Below are positions 42,692 to 51,490 of a stretch of DNA of 64,000 nt, in pieces. Every line of letters starts with the position of its first letter. Position 1 is the stretch's first letter. The stretch comes from Arthrobacter pullicola (GTDB taxonomy: Bacteria; Actinomycetota; Actinomycetes; Actinomycetales; Micrococcaceae), in NCBI RefSeq assembly GCF_014836875.1, contig NZ_JACSQC010000006.1:124001-188000 (forward strand), in the 5' to 3' direction. The notes under the pieces were generated by a model. The model worked only from the letters and a program-made list of their open reading frames with translations, did not search any database and was not told the DNA's origin. A program made the position numbers and the translations under genes.

Positions 42692-43582
42692 TCAGTTCTC
42701 CCAGAACCCGCGAAACGCCGCTGCCACTTCATCCCCCTGGCGCCACCCTGCCTGGGCGGCAGGTCCGCGGGTGGAACGAAGCAGCGGGTTGGCACCAAAG
42801 TCCCGCAGCGCGGCGTCATCGGCTTCCAGCAGGAACGTCCGGCTGTGCTGGTCCAGCTTGGCCATGGCCTCGGGCAGGCTCGGCCCGAACGGACTTCCGG
42901 GCGCCTCGGGTCCGCACGCCAGCACCAGGACTTTTCCGTACCCCTCGGCGACGTCGGCGTTCGTGGCCGAGCGCATTCCGCCGTCCATGTACTGCCGGCC
43001 GAGGATCGTGACCGGAGGCCACACCGTGGGCACAGCGCAGCTGGCCGCGACCGCCCGGGCCAGTTCGACGTCGGACGTTGAATCCAGCACCGTAAAGGTT
43101 CCGTCCCCGGCATCCACCACGGTGATCCCGAACGGTTTGGCCGGCCACTCCCGGCCCGGCAGCAGCGCCCGGATGCTGGCGACCCATTCGCCCTCCGTCA
43201 TCACCGCGGGCGTGGTGCGTGCCAGCTCGCCGACACGGGCGCGGGCGGCCCGCTCATCGCCGTCGCCCCGTCCCGCCGTCGCGGTCAGCTCAATGAACGC
43301 CTCACTGCTGAAACCGCTGGGCTCCTTGTAGGACTGGTCCGCAGCCGGAGAGGGTCCGGTGTCCGGTGCCTGCTCGGCGTCCACCAGCTGAGCCGCGAGG
43401 ACGGCCGGGAGCTGGTCCATGCGCAGGGCTGCTCCCACTGTTGATCCCGCCGAGGTGCCGATCACCAAGTCTGCGGCGTTGAGATCCACCCCCTGCTGCA
43501 GCAGTGCAGCGAGCGCCCCCATTTCCCAGGCAATTCCGGCAACTCCCCCGCCTCCAAGGACGATGGCCCGTGTCTCGCTCAT
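42692..43582 (-). CDS. Patatin-like phospholipase
   Basis: Patatin-family lipid acyl hydrolase of 296 aa. The three family elements are present: oxyanion loop GGGGVAG near residue 9, nucleophile elbow GTSAG near residue 44, and the catalytic Asp in YMDGG near residue 200, giving the Ser-Asp dyad. There is no signal peptide, so the protein is probably cytoplasmic. AAAGGAG precedes ATG 43582, which is preferred to the frame start at 43756 lying inside rlmH. It is divergent from rlmH. Confidence 0.92.
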   Translation of the reverse strand: MSETRAIVLGGGGVAGIAWEMGALAALLQQGVDLNAADLVIGTSAGSTVGAALRMDQLPAVLAAQLVDAEQAPDTGPSPAADQSYKEPSGFSSEAFIELTATAGRGDGDERAARARVGELARTTPAVMTEGEWVASIRALLPGREWPAKPFGITVVDAGDGTFTVLDSTSDVELARAVAASCAVPTVWPPVTILGRQYMDGGMRSATNADVAEGYGKVLVLACGPEAPGSPFGPSLPEAMAKLDQHSRTFLLEADDAALRDFGANPLLRSTRGPAAQAGWRQGDEVAAAFRGFWEN

Positions 43583-43697
43583 GTTCCGCGCTCCTTTGAC
43601 TGTCGGCACCACTGCCGGGAGTCTAGACCCGTGCGGTGCCGAGCGGCAGCCGCCCGGTTCATTTCTGCACAGGACGTGCCCGGTATTGAATAGAGTC

Positions 43698-44153
43698 ATG
43701 GCATTACGCGTACTGATGGTCGGCCGCAAGCACGAGGACTGGGTGGTTGACGGCATCCGTCGCTACGAGAAGCGGCTGAAGAAACCCTTCGACCTGACCT
43801 GGGTGTCCATTCCGCATTCCGCCCGGGAGAACGACGCCGCGCGGAAGGAAGAATCCGAACGCCTCCTCGCCAAACTGGGCAGCGACTACGTGATCCTGCT
43901 CGATGAGCGGGGCAAGGCCATCACCTCCCCGCAGCTGGCCAAAACGCTGCAGAAACCGCTGGACAACTCACGCAACGTCACGCTGATCATCGGCGGTGCC
44001 TACGGCGTCGACCAGGGTGTGCACGACCGTGCGGACTTTGTCTGGTCCCTCTCCCCGCTGGTTTTCCCGCATCAGCTGGTCCGGCTGATCCTGGCCGAAC
44101 AGATCTACCGTGCCCAGGAGATCGCCGGCGGCCGTCCCTATCATCACGAATAA
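43698..44153 (+). CDS. rlmH: 23S rRNA (pseudouridine1915-N3)-methyltransferase
   Basis: SPOUT-class methyltransferase of 151 aa, close to the normal RlmH length, which methylates pseudouridine 1915 in helix 69 of 23S rRNA using SAM. Seen: ILLDERGKAITSPQLA, the knot loop LIIGGAYGVDQGV, and the C-terminal FPHQLVRLILAEQIYRAQEIAGGRPYHHE. ATG 43698 is set by homology to the N-terminus MALRVLMVGR; TATTGA lies 8 nt upstream and may be a leaderless -10. Confidence 0.96.
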   Translation: MALRVLMVGRKHEDWVVDGIRRYEKRLKKPFDLTWVSIPHSARENDAARKEESERLLAKLGSDYVILLDERGKAITSPQLAKTLQKPLDNSRNVTLIIGGAYGVDQGVHDRADFVWSLSPLVFPHQLVRLILAEQIYRAQEIAGGRPYHHE

Positions 44154-44163
44154 TCCCGCCGCT

Positions 44164-44195
44164 CCTTAAGAACGGCGGCCCCTTAAGAACGGCGG
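44164..44195. repeat. Two 15-bp direct repeats CCTTAAGAACGGCGG after rlmH
   Basis: Copies at 44164-44178 and 44181-44195. Together with TCCCGCCG upstream they can fold into alternative GC-rich stems, perhaps acting as the rlmH terminator. Confidence 0.55.
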
Positions 44196-44319
44196 GTGCG
44201 GGCCCCCGGGGTCCACGTCGTGGAGCTTCGTCCACTTCACTGCGTAACAATCCGGTGTGCTTCTGACGCGTCCCGCGGTGCGGTTTGACCCGGTCCGGCC
44301 GCAGGTTCAGGGTGAATCC

Positions 44320-44976
44320 ATGAGAACTACGGTTTCGAAGTCCCCGGCGGCCCTGACCACCCGGCTGGCAGGCCTGGCAGTGTTTGGCGCGGTATTGCTC
44401 AGCGGCTGCGCCGGCAGCAGCAACGACGCTGCCGACGAGTCGCCCTCCTCCAGCCCGTCCAGCACCTCCTCAAGTCCGGCGGCGAGCGCCACCCCGTCGG
44501 AAACCGCGACGGCGGCCCCCAGCGCCTCGGTCGAGCCGGGTGTTCCGTCGAGTGTTCCGCTGTGCACTGCGGACAAGCTGTCCGGAACGGTGGAGGACAC
44601 CCCCGGCGGCGGTGCGGCAGGCAGTGCCTACCGCACACTGGTGCTGACGAATACGTCCACGGCAACCTGTTCCACCATGGGTTTCCCGGGTGTTTCCTAC
44701 CTCAGCGTGACCGGCAGCCAGGTTGGTGCTCCCGCGGTCCGGTCAGAGGGCACACCGGAAACCCTGGTGGTTCTGGAACCGGGCCAGTCGGCCACTGCTG
44801 TCCTGCGGGAAACCCGTCCGGAGAACTACGGTGAGGCCTGCGGCCTGGTGGACACGTCCGGGTTCCTCGTCTACCCGCCGGAAGACACGGCATCACTGAC
44901 CATTGCCCATGCCGGCTCCGGCTGCAGCAGTGAGGAGATCGAGCTGCTGGGCATCGACCGGCTCCAGGCAGGCTGA
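44320..44976 (+). CDS. DUF4232-domain lipoprotein
   Basis: Secreted lipoprotein of 218 aa: signal with lipobox LLSGC (Cys near residue 27), a Ser/Ala/Thr/Pro-rich linker of about 50 residues as in actinobacterial surface proteins, then the DUF4232 domain (LVLTNTSTATCSTMGFPGVSYLSV.., VVLEPGQSATAVLR) with paired cysteines. ATG 44320 is placed by the signal peptide, though the ribosome site is weak. Anchored outside the membrane; function unknown. Confidence 0.87.
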   Translation: MRTTVSKSPAALTTRLAGLAVFGAVLLSGCAGSSNDAADESPSSSPSSTSSSPAASATPSETATAAPSASVEPGVPSSVPLCTADKLSGTVEDTPGGGAAGSAYRTLVLTNTSTATCSTMGFPGVSYLSVTGSQVGAPAVRSEGTPETLVVLEPGQSATAVLRETRPENYGEACGLVDTSGFLVYPPEDTASLTIAHAGSGCSSEEIELLGIDRLQAG

Positions 44977-45013
44977 CCGGGCCCGCCCTGTAGCCACTGT
45001 CACTGTGCTGGCA

Positions 45014-45019
45014 TAGGGT
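45014..45019 (+). promoter_or_regulatory. -10 box TAGGGT of a leaderless promoter
   Basis: TAGGGT, then 7 nt, then the ATG at 45027. The same TAGGGT-N7-ATG arrangement recurs at 61497-61512. Confidence 0.5.
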
Positions 45020-45026
45020 GCCGCCC

Positions 45027-45743
45027 ATGGACATTCTCCTTATTCCCGGTTTCTGGCTGGACGGCTCCTCCTGGTCGGCGGTCACTCCTGCCCTCACCGC
45101 CGCGGGGCACACTGTTCATCCACTGACGCTGCCGGGGCTGGAGTCTCCGGACGCGGACCGCGGCGGGATCGGTCTGCGGGACCATATCGACGCCGTCGTG
45201 CAGGCCGTCGACACCCTGGACGGGCCCGTGGTCCTGGTGGGGCATTCCGGCGGCGGGGCAATCGCCTACGGGGTGGTGGACGCCCGGCCGGAGCGGATTG
45301 CCCGCACGGTGTACGTGGACTCGGGACCGATGAGCGACGGCGGAGTCATCAATGACAATCTGCCCGAGGTGAACGGGGAGATCCCGCTGCCGGACTGGCA
45401 GTTCTTCGAAGCAGCGGACCTCATCGGGCTCACCGATGATTTGCGGACCATGTTCCGGGACCGTTCCGTCCCGCAGCCGACGGGGGTCGCGTACGATCCG
45501 CAGCAACTCTCCGACGAGCGTCGCTGGGACGTTCCAGCCACGCTGATCGCCTGCGAGTTCCCGTCCGTTGTGCTGCAGCAGTGGGTAGCGGACGGGCACC
45601 CCTTCGTCCAGGAACTGGCCCGGATCAAGGACGTGGAGTTCGTCGACCTGCCCACCGGGCACTGGCCGCAGTTCACCCGGCCGGCCGACCTGGGGGACGC
45701 GATTCTGGCCGCGGTGGACCGGACGGGAACCGGCGCGGCATAG
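45027..45743 (+). CDS. Alpha/beta-fold hydrolase
   Basis: Serine hydrolase of 238 aa of the esterase/EstC-like group: LLIPGFWLDGSSW at the start, nucleophile elbow GHSGGG near residue 75, and the catalytic His in LPTGHWPQFTRP near residue 215. ATG 45027 is chosen because of the TAGGGT box 7 nt upstream; there is no ribosome site. It is a single-gene unit, and its substrate is unknown. Confidence 0.88.
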   Translation: MDILLIPGFWLDGSSWSAVTPALTAAGHTVHPLTLPGLESPDADRGGIGLRDHIDAVVQAVDTLDGPVVLVGHSGGGAIAYGVVDARPERIARTVYVDSGPMSDGGVINDNLPEVNGEIPLPDWQFFEAADLIGLTDDLRTMFRDRSVPQPTGVAYDPQQLSDERRWDVPATLIACEFPSVVLQQWVADGHPFVQELARIKDVEFVDLPTGHWPQFTRPADLGDAILAAVDRTGTGAA

Positions 45744-45859
45744 CGGATCTGCCCGCGGGGTCCCTCCACCCTTTGCTGCCCCATGCGGAGCCGGACTCCC
45801 TCATGGGTGCGGAACACCTCGTGCTCGGTGCGCCGCCAGGCGCCGCGTCCCAGCTGGAC

Positions 45860-45892
45860 GTCTGACCTACACTCCAGCCAAAGAGGTCAGAC
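45860..45892. other. Inverted repeat GTCTGACCT-N15-AGGTCAGAC
   Basis: Perfect 9-bp arms in the 240-bp gap before lhr, followed by TTTGAGG. It could be the terminator of the hydrolase gene or a dimer-protein operator; nothing decides between these. Confidence 0.45.
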
Positions 45893-45986
45893 TTTGAGGC
45901 CGCCATTGCCGCGCAGGCAGTAGGCGCTGTGCAGTACTAGCCGCACTCTGCTCCGCAGTGTCACCGGTGTGGGGAAGAATGGGGGC

Positions 45987-48900
45987 ATGACGTCGGCCGC
46001 CTCGGTGCTTTCGAAGTTCACCCCCGCCACCCGGGACTGGTTCCAGGGCGCCTTCACCGAGCCCACCCCTGCGCAGGTCGGCGCATGGGACGCCGTGTCC
46101 AGCGGGTCCAATGCCCTGGTGATCGCTCCCACCGGTTCCGGCAAGACCCTGGCTGCCTTCCTCTGGTCACTGGACCGGTTCATCGCCGCGGCAGCCTCGG
46201 CACCGCATCAGGAAACCCTGACCGACGACGCCGGCCCGCGGGGACGTTCCCGGGTGCCCAAGCGCAAAACCAAGGTCCTGTACATTTCCCCGCTGAAGGC
46301 CCTCGGCGTGGACGTGGAGCGGAACCTCCGGGCACCCCTGATCGGCATCACGCAGACCGCCAAGCGGCTCGGGCTGCCGGCACCGTCCATCACCGTGGGT
46401 GTCCGTTCCGGGGACACCCCGCAGAACGAGCGCCGCGCCCTGCTGACCCGGCCGCCGGACATCCTGATCACCACGCCGGAGTCCCTGTTCCTGATGCTCA
46501 CCTCCCAGGCACGGGAAACGCTCTCCGAAGTGGACACCGTGATTGTGGACGAGGTTCACGCCGTCGCCGGCACCAAGCGCGGGGCGCATCTTGCGGTTTC
46601 CCTGGCCCGGCTGGATGCCCTGCTGGAGAAGCCGGTGCAGCGGATCGGCCTTTCGGCGACCGTTGAGCCCCAGGAGACCGTGGCCCGGTTCCTGGGCGGC
46701 AATGCCCCCGTGAAGGTCGTCGCTCCGAAGTCCAAAAAGAACTGGAACCTCACCGTCACAGTCCCTGTGGAGGACATGACGGACCTCGGTAACACTCCGG
46801 CCCAGGACACTGTGGAGGGCGGTTTCGCTCCGCAGGCCAGCATCTGGCCGCATGTGGAGGAGAAGATTGCCGACCTGATCGAGGCGAACCGCTCCACCAT
46901 CGTTTTCGCCAACTCCCGGCGGCTGGCCGAACGGCTCACCGCCCGGCTCAACGAAATCCACGCGTACCGGCTGGAGGCCGCGCAGGCTGCCACCGGAACC
47001 GACGGCGTTCCTGGGCCCGCTGCGGCTGACCAGGTTGCGCCCGGCCGCGTCCCGGCGCAGCTGATGGCGCAGGCCGGTGTCTCCATACGCACCCGCCGGC
47101 AGGACTCCGGCCATCGAGGCGGGGCAGCTGGAGGCACAGCCGTCGGAGGCACTGCCGCTGGTAGCACTGCCGTTGGTGGCACCGCAGCTAAAGGCACCGC
47201 CGCTGGAGGCACAGCCGTCGATGACGCTGCCCTCGATGAGACTGCCCCGCTCCTTGCGCGCGCCCACCATGGCTCGGTGTCCAAGGACCAGCGGGCGCTG
47301 ATCGAGGACGACCTGAAATCCGGCCGGCTGCGCTGCGTGGTGGCAACCAGTTCGCTGGAGCTGGGCATCGACATGGGTGCCGTGGACCTGGTGGTGCAGG
47401 TCGAATCCCCACCCTCGGTGGCCAGCGGCCTGCAGCGTGTGGGCCGCGCCGGACACCAGGTGGGCGAGATCTCGCAGGGCGTGATGTTCCCCAAACACCG
47501 CGGTGACCTGCTGAACTCCGCCGTCACGGTGGAACGGATGCTTGCCGGGCAGATCGAACCACTCTTCATTCCGGCCAATCCGCTGGACATCCTGGCGCAG
47601 CAGACCGTCGCAGCCACCGCCCTCGGAACCATCGATGTGGAGGAGTGGTTCGACGTCGTGCGCAGTTCCGCGCCCTTTGCCGGACTGCCGCGCTCCGCAT
47701 TCGACGCAACACTTGATCTGTTAGCCGGACGCTACCCGTCTGATGAGTTCGCCGAGCTGCGGCCCCGGATCATCTGGGACCGGACGGAGAACACCATCAC
47801 CGGGCGTCCCGGGGCGCAGCGGCTGGCCGTCACCTCGGGCGGAACCATTCCGGACCGCGGGCTGTTCGGTGTTTATCTGGTGGGTGATTCCGAGGGGAAG
47901 AACAGCCGCCGGGTCGGGGAACTCGATGAGGAAATGGTCTACGAGTCCCGGGTCGGCGATGTGTTCGCCCTCGGCGCCACCAGCTGGCGGATTGAGGACA
48001 TCACCCATGACCGGGTGCTGGTCTCCCCCGCCTTCGGCCAGCCGGGCAAGCTGCCGTTCTGGCGCGGCGATTCGCAGGGCCGGCCGGTGGAGCTGGGCCG
48101 GGCGCTGGGGAAGTTCGTCCGGGAAATGGCCGGCTCCTCCGATCCGGTGGCCCGGGAACGGCTGGCCGCCGTCGGGCTCGATGAATGGGCCGCCGGGAAC
48201 CTGGTGGCCTACCTCCGCGAGCAGCAGCTGGCCACCGAGGTGGTCCCGAGTGACCGGACCCTGGTCATAGAGCGCTTCCATGATGAGCTTGGCGACTGGC
48301 GGGTAGTCCTCCACAGCCCGTTCGGGATGCCCGTGCACGCGCCCTGGGCGCTGGCGGTCGGGGCCCGGCTGCAGCAGCGCTACGGTTTGGACGGCTCCGC
48401 CATGGCCTCCGACGACGGCATTGTGCTGCGGGTGCCTCTCATGGAGGACGAACCGCCCGGCGCGGAGCTGTTCCTCTTTGAACCCGATGAGCTGGAAGCG
48501 ATTGTCACTGCCGAGGTCGGCGGGTCGGCACTGTTCGCCTCGCGGTTCCGCGAGTGTGCGGCCCGGGCCCTGCTGCTCCCGCGGCAGAACCCTGCAAAAC
48601 GCACCCCGCTCTGGCAGCAGCGCCAGCGCTCCGCCCAGCTGCTCGATGTCGCCCGGAAGTTCCCCACCTTCCCGATCGTGCTGGAAACGGTGCGGGAATG
48701 CCTCCAGGACGTTTACGACCTGCCGGCGCTCAAGGACCTGGCCGCAGCCGTCGAACGCCGCGAAATCCGGCTCGTGGAGACCACCACGCCGCAGCCGTCG
48801 CCCTTCGCGCGGTCGCTGCTTTTCGGCTACGTGGGCGCGTTCCTCTACGAGGGCGATTCACCGCTCGCCGAACGCCGCGCGGCGGCCCTGTCCCTGGACC

Positions 48901-51083
48901 CGACGCTGCTGAACGAGCTGCTGGGCCGGGCGGAACTGCGCGAACTGCTGGACGCGCGGATCATCGCGCAGACCGAGGCCGAACTGCAGAGACTCGCGCC
49001 GGACCGCCGGGCCCGCGGAGTCGAGGGCGTGGCGGATCTGCTGCGTCTGCTCGGGCCGCTGACTGCTGCGGAGGTCGCTTTGCGGCTGGAGCCGCTGGCG
49101 TCTGGGGCGGCTGGGGCGTCTGGGGCGGCTGCCGAGGGTGCTGAAGCTCCGGATGCCGTACCGGACAGCGCAGCGCACGCCACCGAGGCCGAAGCTGCCG
49201 GGCTGCTGCAGGAACTCGTCCGCGCAAACCGGGCCCTGCTGGCCGGTATCGCCGGAACCCAGCGGTACGCCGCGATTGAGGATGCTGCCCGGCTTCGTGA
49301 CGCGCTCGGCGTGCCGCTGCCGATGGGGGTTCCGCTGGCCTTTGTGGAACCGGTGCCGGATCCGCTGGGCGATTTGGTTGGCCGTTACGCCCGCACGCAC
49401 GGTCCGTTCACCGCAGCGGAAGCAGCGGCCCGGCTGGGGCTGGGGGTCGCCGTCGTCACCACTACGCTGCAGCGGCTGGCAGGCGAGGGCCGGGTCGCTG
49501 AGGGCGAGTTCCGCCCCACCGAAGCCCTGATTCTCGACGCAGCCGCCGGCGCCGACCAGACCCCGCCGGCCACCGTCACCGTGCCTGGCGCTCCCGCCGG
49601 GTCCGAGTGGTGCGACGCGGAGGTGCTGCGCCGGCTGAGGCGCCGGTCGCTCGCTGCACTGCGTTCCGACGTCGAACCCGTGGACCCGCCAACCTACGGG
49701 CGTTTCCTGCCTGCGTGGCAGAACGTGGGGTCTTCGCTGCGGGGGCTCGACGGCGTCGTGACCGTGATCGACCAGCTCTCCGGGGTGCCTATTCCGGCGT
49801 CCGCGTGGGAGCCGCTCATTCTTGGGTCGCGGGTCCGGGATTACGCGCCGGGGATGCTTGACGAACTCACGGCGACGGGCGAGGTCATTTGGTCCGGTAC
49901 GGGGTCGCTGCCGGGGAATGACGGCTGGATTGCCCTGCATCTGGCCGAAAATGCTCCGCTGACGCTGAACCCCGAGCCTGATTTCACACCCACCGACCTC
50001 CAGTCCAGGCTGCTGGAGCTGCTCTCCGGAACCGGTGCGTTCTTCTTCCGGCAGCTCGCCGAGGGCCTGAACCGCGAGGTTCTTCACGCTGCCCCGGTGC
50101 AGGACGGCGGTGCGTTGCTGCCGGATTCGGAGATCATTTCCGCGCTGTGGGAACTGGTTTGGGCCGGAAGGATCACAAACGACACGTTTACTCCGGTGCG
50201 GTCGCTGCTCGCGGGCGGAAAGACGGCGCACAAACAGCGGGCGACGACGCCCCGGGCGCGGACTGCGCGTTTGGGCCGATTGGGCCGGATGCCGCGCGGC
50301 AGCCTGAGTTCGTCTTCGCTGCGGCTCGCCGGCGGGCAGGATTCGCCGGCGCACGGTTCGTCGGCGCAGGGTCCAGCCGGGCGGGGTTCAACCGGGCAGC
50401 CGGCGCGGGGTCCGCAGCCGCTTGTCGCTGGCCGATGGAGCCTGCTGCCGCCGGTGGAGGCGGATACCACCATTCACGCGCATGCCACGGCCGAGCTGCT
50501 CATGGACAGGTACGGGATCCTCACCCGCGGATCCGTAATGAGCGAAGGTGTTCCGGGCGGTTTCGGCCTGCTGTACAAGGTGCTGGCCCGGTTGGAGGAG
50601 ATGGGCCGCTGCCGGCGCGGGTATTTCATCGAGCAGCTTGGTGCGGCGCAGTTCGCTGTCCCTGCCACAGTGGACCGGCTCCGGTCCTTCTCGCGCGAGA
50701 ACCAGCTGGCCGTTCCGGAGCCGCAGGCGGTGGCTCTGGCCGCGACCGATCCGGCGAATCCGTATGGGGCGGCGCTGCCGTGGCCAGCCTCGGAGGGCGG
50801 CCATCGTCCCGGACGGAAAGCCGGTGCTCTGGTGGTGATGGTCGACGGCGGCCTAGTCCTTTATGTGGAGCGCGGCGGCAAGACCCTGCTTGCATATACA
50901 GACGACGCCGAGACGCTCCTGCTTGCCGCGGCTGCACTGGTGGACATTATCCGGCGGGGTGCTGCGGAGAAGATGGCTGTGGAGAAGGCGAACGGTGTGG
51001 ACATCCTGGACACTCCTGTGGCTACGGCGCTGATGGCCGCGGGGTTCTATTCGACGCCGAAGGGGCTGCGGTACCGTGTCTGA
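45987..51083 (+). CDS. lhr: Lhr-type ATP-dependent DNA helicase (long form)
   Basis: Superfamily 2 helicase of 1698 aa, the very long Lhr of actinobacteria that unwinds DNA 3'-5' in repair. Seen: Walker A APTGSGKTLAAF near residue 50, DEVHAV (DEVH-type motif II) near residue 190, SATVEP, SLELGIDMGAVDLVVQ and QRVGRAGHQ, followed by winged-helix, Lhr-specific and large C-terminal domains. Three low-complexity stretches interrupt it: a 15-bp repeat array (residues about 382-411), an Ala/Gly segment near 1035-1050 and a Gly/Ser/Arg segment near 1420-1475. ATG 45987 is used, with GGGGAAG 9 nt upstream. nei2 follows on the same strand, as in mycobacteria. Confidence 0.95.
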   Translation: MTSAASVLSKFTPATRDWFQGAFTEPTPAQVGAWDAVSSGSNALVIAPTGSGKTLAAFLWSLDRFIAAAASAPHQETLTDDAGPRGRSRVPKRKTKVLYISPLKALGVDVERNLRAPLIGITQTAKRLGLPAPSITVGVRSGDTPQNERRALLTRPPDILITTPESLFLMLTSQARETLSEVDTVIVDEVHAVAGTKRGAHLAVSLARLDALLEKPVQRIGLSATVEPQETVARFLGGNAPVKVVAPKSKKNWNLTVTVPVEDMTDLGNTPAQDTVEGGFAPQASIWPHVEEKIADLIEANRSTIVFANSRRLAERLTARLNEIHAYRLEAAQAATGTDGVPGPAAADQVAPGRVPAQLMAQAGVSIRTRRQDSGHRGGAAGGTAVGGTAAGSTAVGGTAAKGTAAGGTAVDDAALDETAPLLARAHHGSVSKDQRALIEDDLKSGRLRCVVATSSLELGIDMGAVDLVVQVESPPSVASGLQRVGRAGHQVGEISQGVMFPKHRGDLLNSAVTVERMLAGQIEPLFIPANPLDILAQQTVAATALGTIDVEEWFDVVRSSAPFAGLPRSAFDATLDLLAGRYPSDEFAELRPRIIWDRTENTITGRPGAQRLAVTSGGTIPDRGLFGVYLVGDSEGKNSRRVGELDEEMVYESRVGDVFALGATSWRIEDITHDRVLVSPAFGQPGKLPFWRGDSQGRPVELGRALGKFVREMAGSSDPVARERLAAVGLDEWAAGNLVAYLREQQLATEVVPSDRTLVIERFHDELGDWRVVLHSPFGMPVHAPWALAVGARLQQRYGLDGSAMASDDGIVLRVPLMEDEPPGAELFLFEPDELEAIVTAEVGGSALFASRFRECAARALLLPRQNPAKRTPLWQQRQRSAQLLDVARKFPTFPIVLETVRECLQDVYDLPALKDLAAAVERREIRLVETTTPQPSPFARSLLFGYVGAFLYEGDSPLAERRAAALSLDPTLLNELLGRAELRELLDARIIAQTEAELQRLAPDRRARGVEGVADLLRLLGPLTAAEVALRLEPLASGAAGASGAAAEGAEAPDAVPDSAAHATEAEAAGLLQELVRANRALLAGIAGTQRYAAIEDAARLRDALGVPLPMGVPLAFVEPVPDPLGDLVGRYARTHGPFTAAEAAARLGLGVAVVTTTLQRLAGEGRVAEGEFRPTEALILDAAAGADQTPPATVTVPGAPAGSEWCDAEVLRRLRRRSLAALRSDVEPVDPPTYGRFLPAWQNVGSSLRGLDGVVTVIDQLSGVPIPASAWEPLILGSRVRDYAPGMLDELTATGEVIWSGTGSLPGNDGWIALHLAENAPLTLNPEPDFTPTDLQSRLLELLSGTGAFFFRQLAEGLNREVLHAAPVQDGGALLPDSEIISALWELVWAGRITNDTFTPVRSLLAGGKTAHKQRATTPRARTARLGRLGRMPRGSLSSSSLRLAGGQDSPAHGSSAQGPAGRGSTGQPARGPQPLVAGRWSLLPPVEADTTIHAHATAELLMDRYGILTRGSVMSEGVPGGFGLLYKVLARLEEMGRCRRGYFIEQLGAAQFAVPATVDRLRSFSRENQLAVPEPQAVALAATDPANPYGAALPWPASEGGHRPGRKAGALVVMVDGGLVLYVERGGKTLLAYTDDAETLLLAAAALVDIIRRGAAEKMAVEKANGVDILDTPVATALMAAGFYSTPKGLRYRV
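47130..47219 (+). repeat. 15-bp tandem repeat array inside lhr, six copies
   Basis: Units such as GGAGGCACAGCCGTC and GGTGGCACCGCAGCT encode the pentapeptides GGTAV, GGTAA, GSTAV, GGTAA, KGTAA, GGTAV. Two decayed units follow to about 47249. It sits between helicase motifs in a loop, so copy number can change without breaking the frame. Confidence 0.93.
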
Positions 51084-51098
51084 GCTGAATTGTGCAGG

Positions 51099-51224
51099 CA
51101 GACTGCGGTGTGTAGGTGGACTGCGGCGCGTTGGAGGACGGCGGTGTGTTGGGGTGCTGCGGCGCGTAGGTGTGCTGCGGTTTGTAGGTGGACGGCGTTG
51201 CGTAGATGGACTGCGGCGCGTTGG
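51099..51224. repeat. 18-bp minisatellite, seven contiguous copies
   Basis: Units at 51099, 51117, 51135, 51153, 51171, 51189 and 51207, consensus TGGACTGCGGCGCGTTGG; the second and seventh are identical and the others differ at a few sites. The array lies just after the lhr stop. It is open in both directions as hexapeptide repeats, but no ribosome site or homology supports a protein. Confidence 0.93.
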
Positions 51225-51325
51225 GGTGACCCGTGTCTGCACTGTTGGGGGTCCTGGGGTTGGGGCTGCTGGGGCTGGAACTGCTGCTCGCGCTGGTGCT
51301 GAAGCGGCTGCGCAGGTCCCGCCCT

Positions 51326-51490
51326 CGGGCGGGAGGCCCCTTGGCTCTGCTAATGCGGCCCACCCACAGTGCGGAACCCACACCCCCGATTTGCCGCCGT
51401 CGCGCAGGGGGCCCCCTGCCTCTGCTAATGCGGCCCGCCCACAGCACGGAGCCCACACCCCCGGCCTACCGCCGTCGGGCAGGAGGCCCA
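51326..51490. repeat. 75-bp tandem repeat, 2.2 copies, ending at the nei start codon
   Basis: Copies at 51326-51400 and 51401-51475 agree at most positions (both contain CTCTGCTAATGCGGCCC); a third, truncated copy begins at 51476 and runs into the nei GTG. A CCCGCCC-TC-GGGCGGG hairpin (51318-51333) sits at the left edge. With the 18-bp array it fills most of the 407-bp lhr-nei gap, which has no other visible gene. Confidence 0.9.

Noticed and set aside
51099-51224. Possible CRISPR array
   Set aside because: The 18-bp units are contiguous, with no spacers, and no cas genes are present anywhere in the window.
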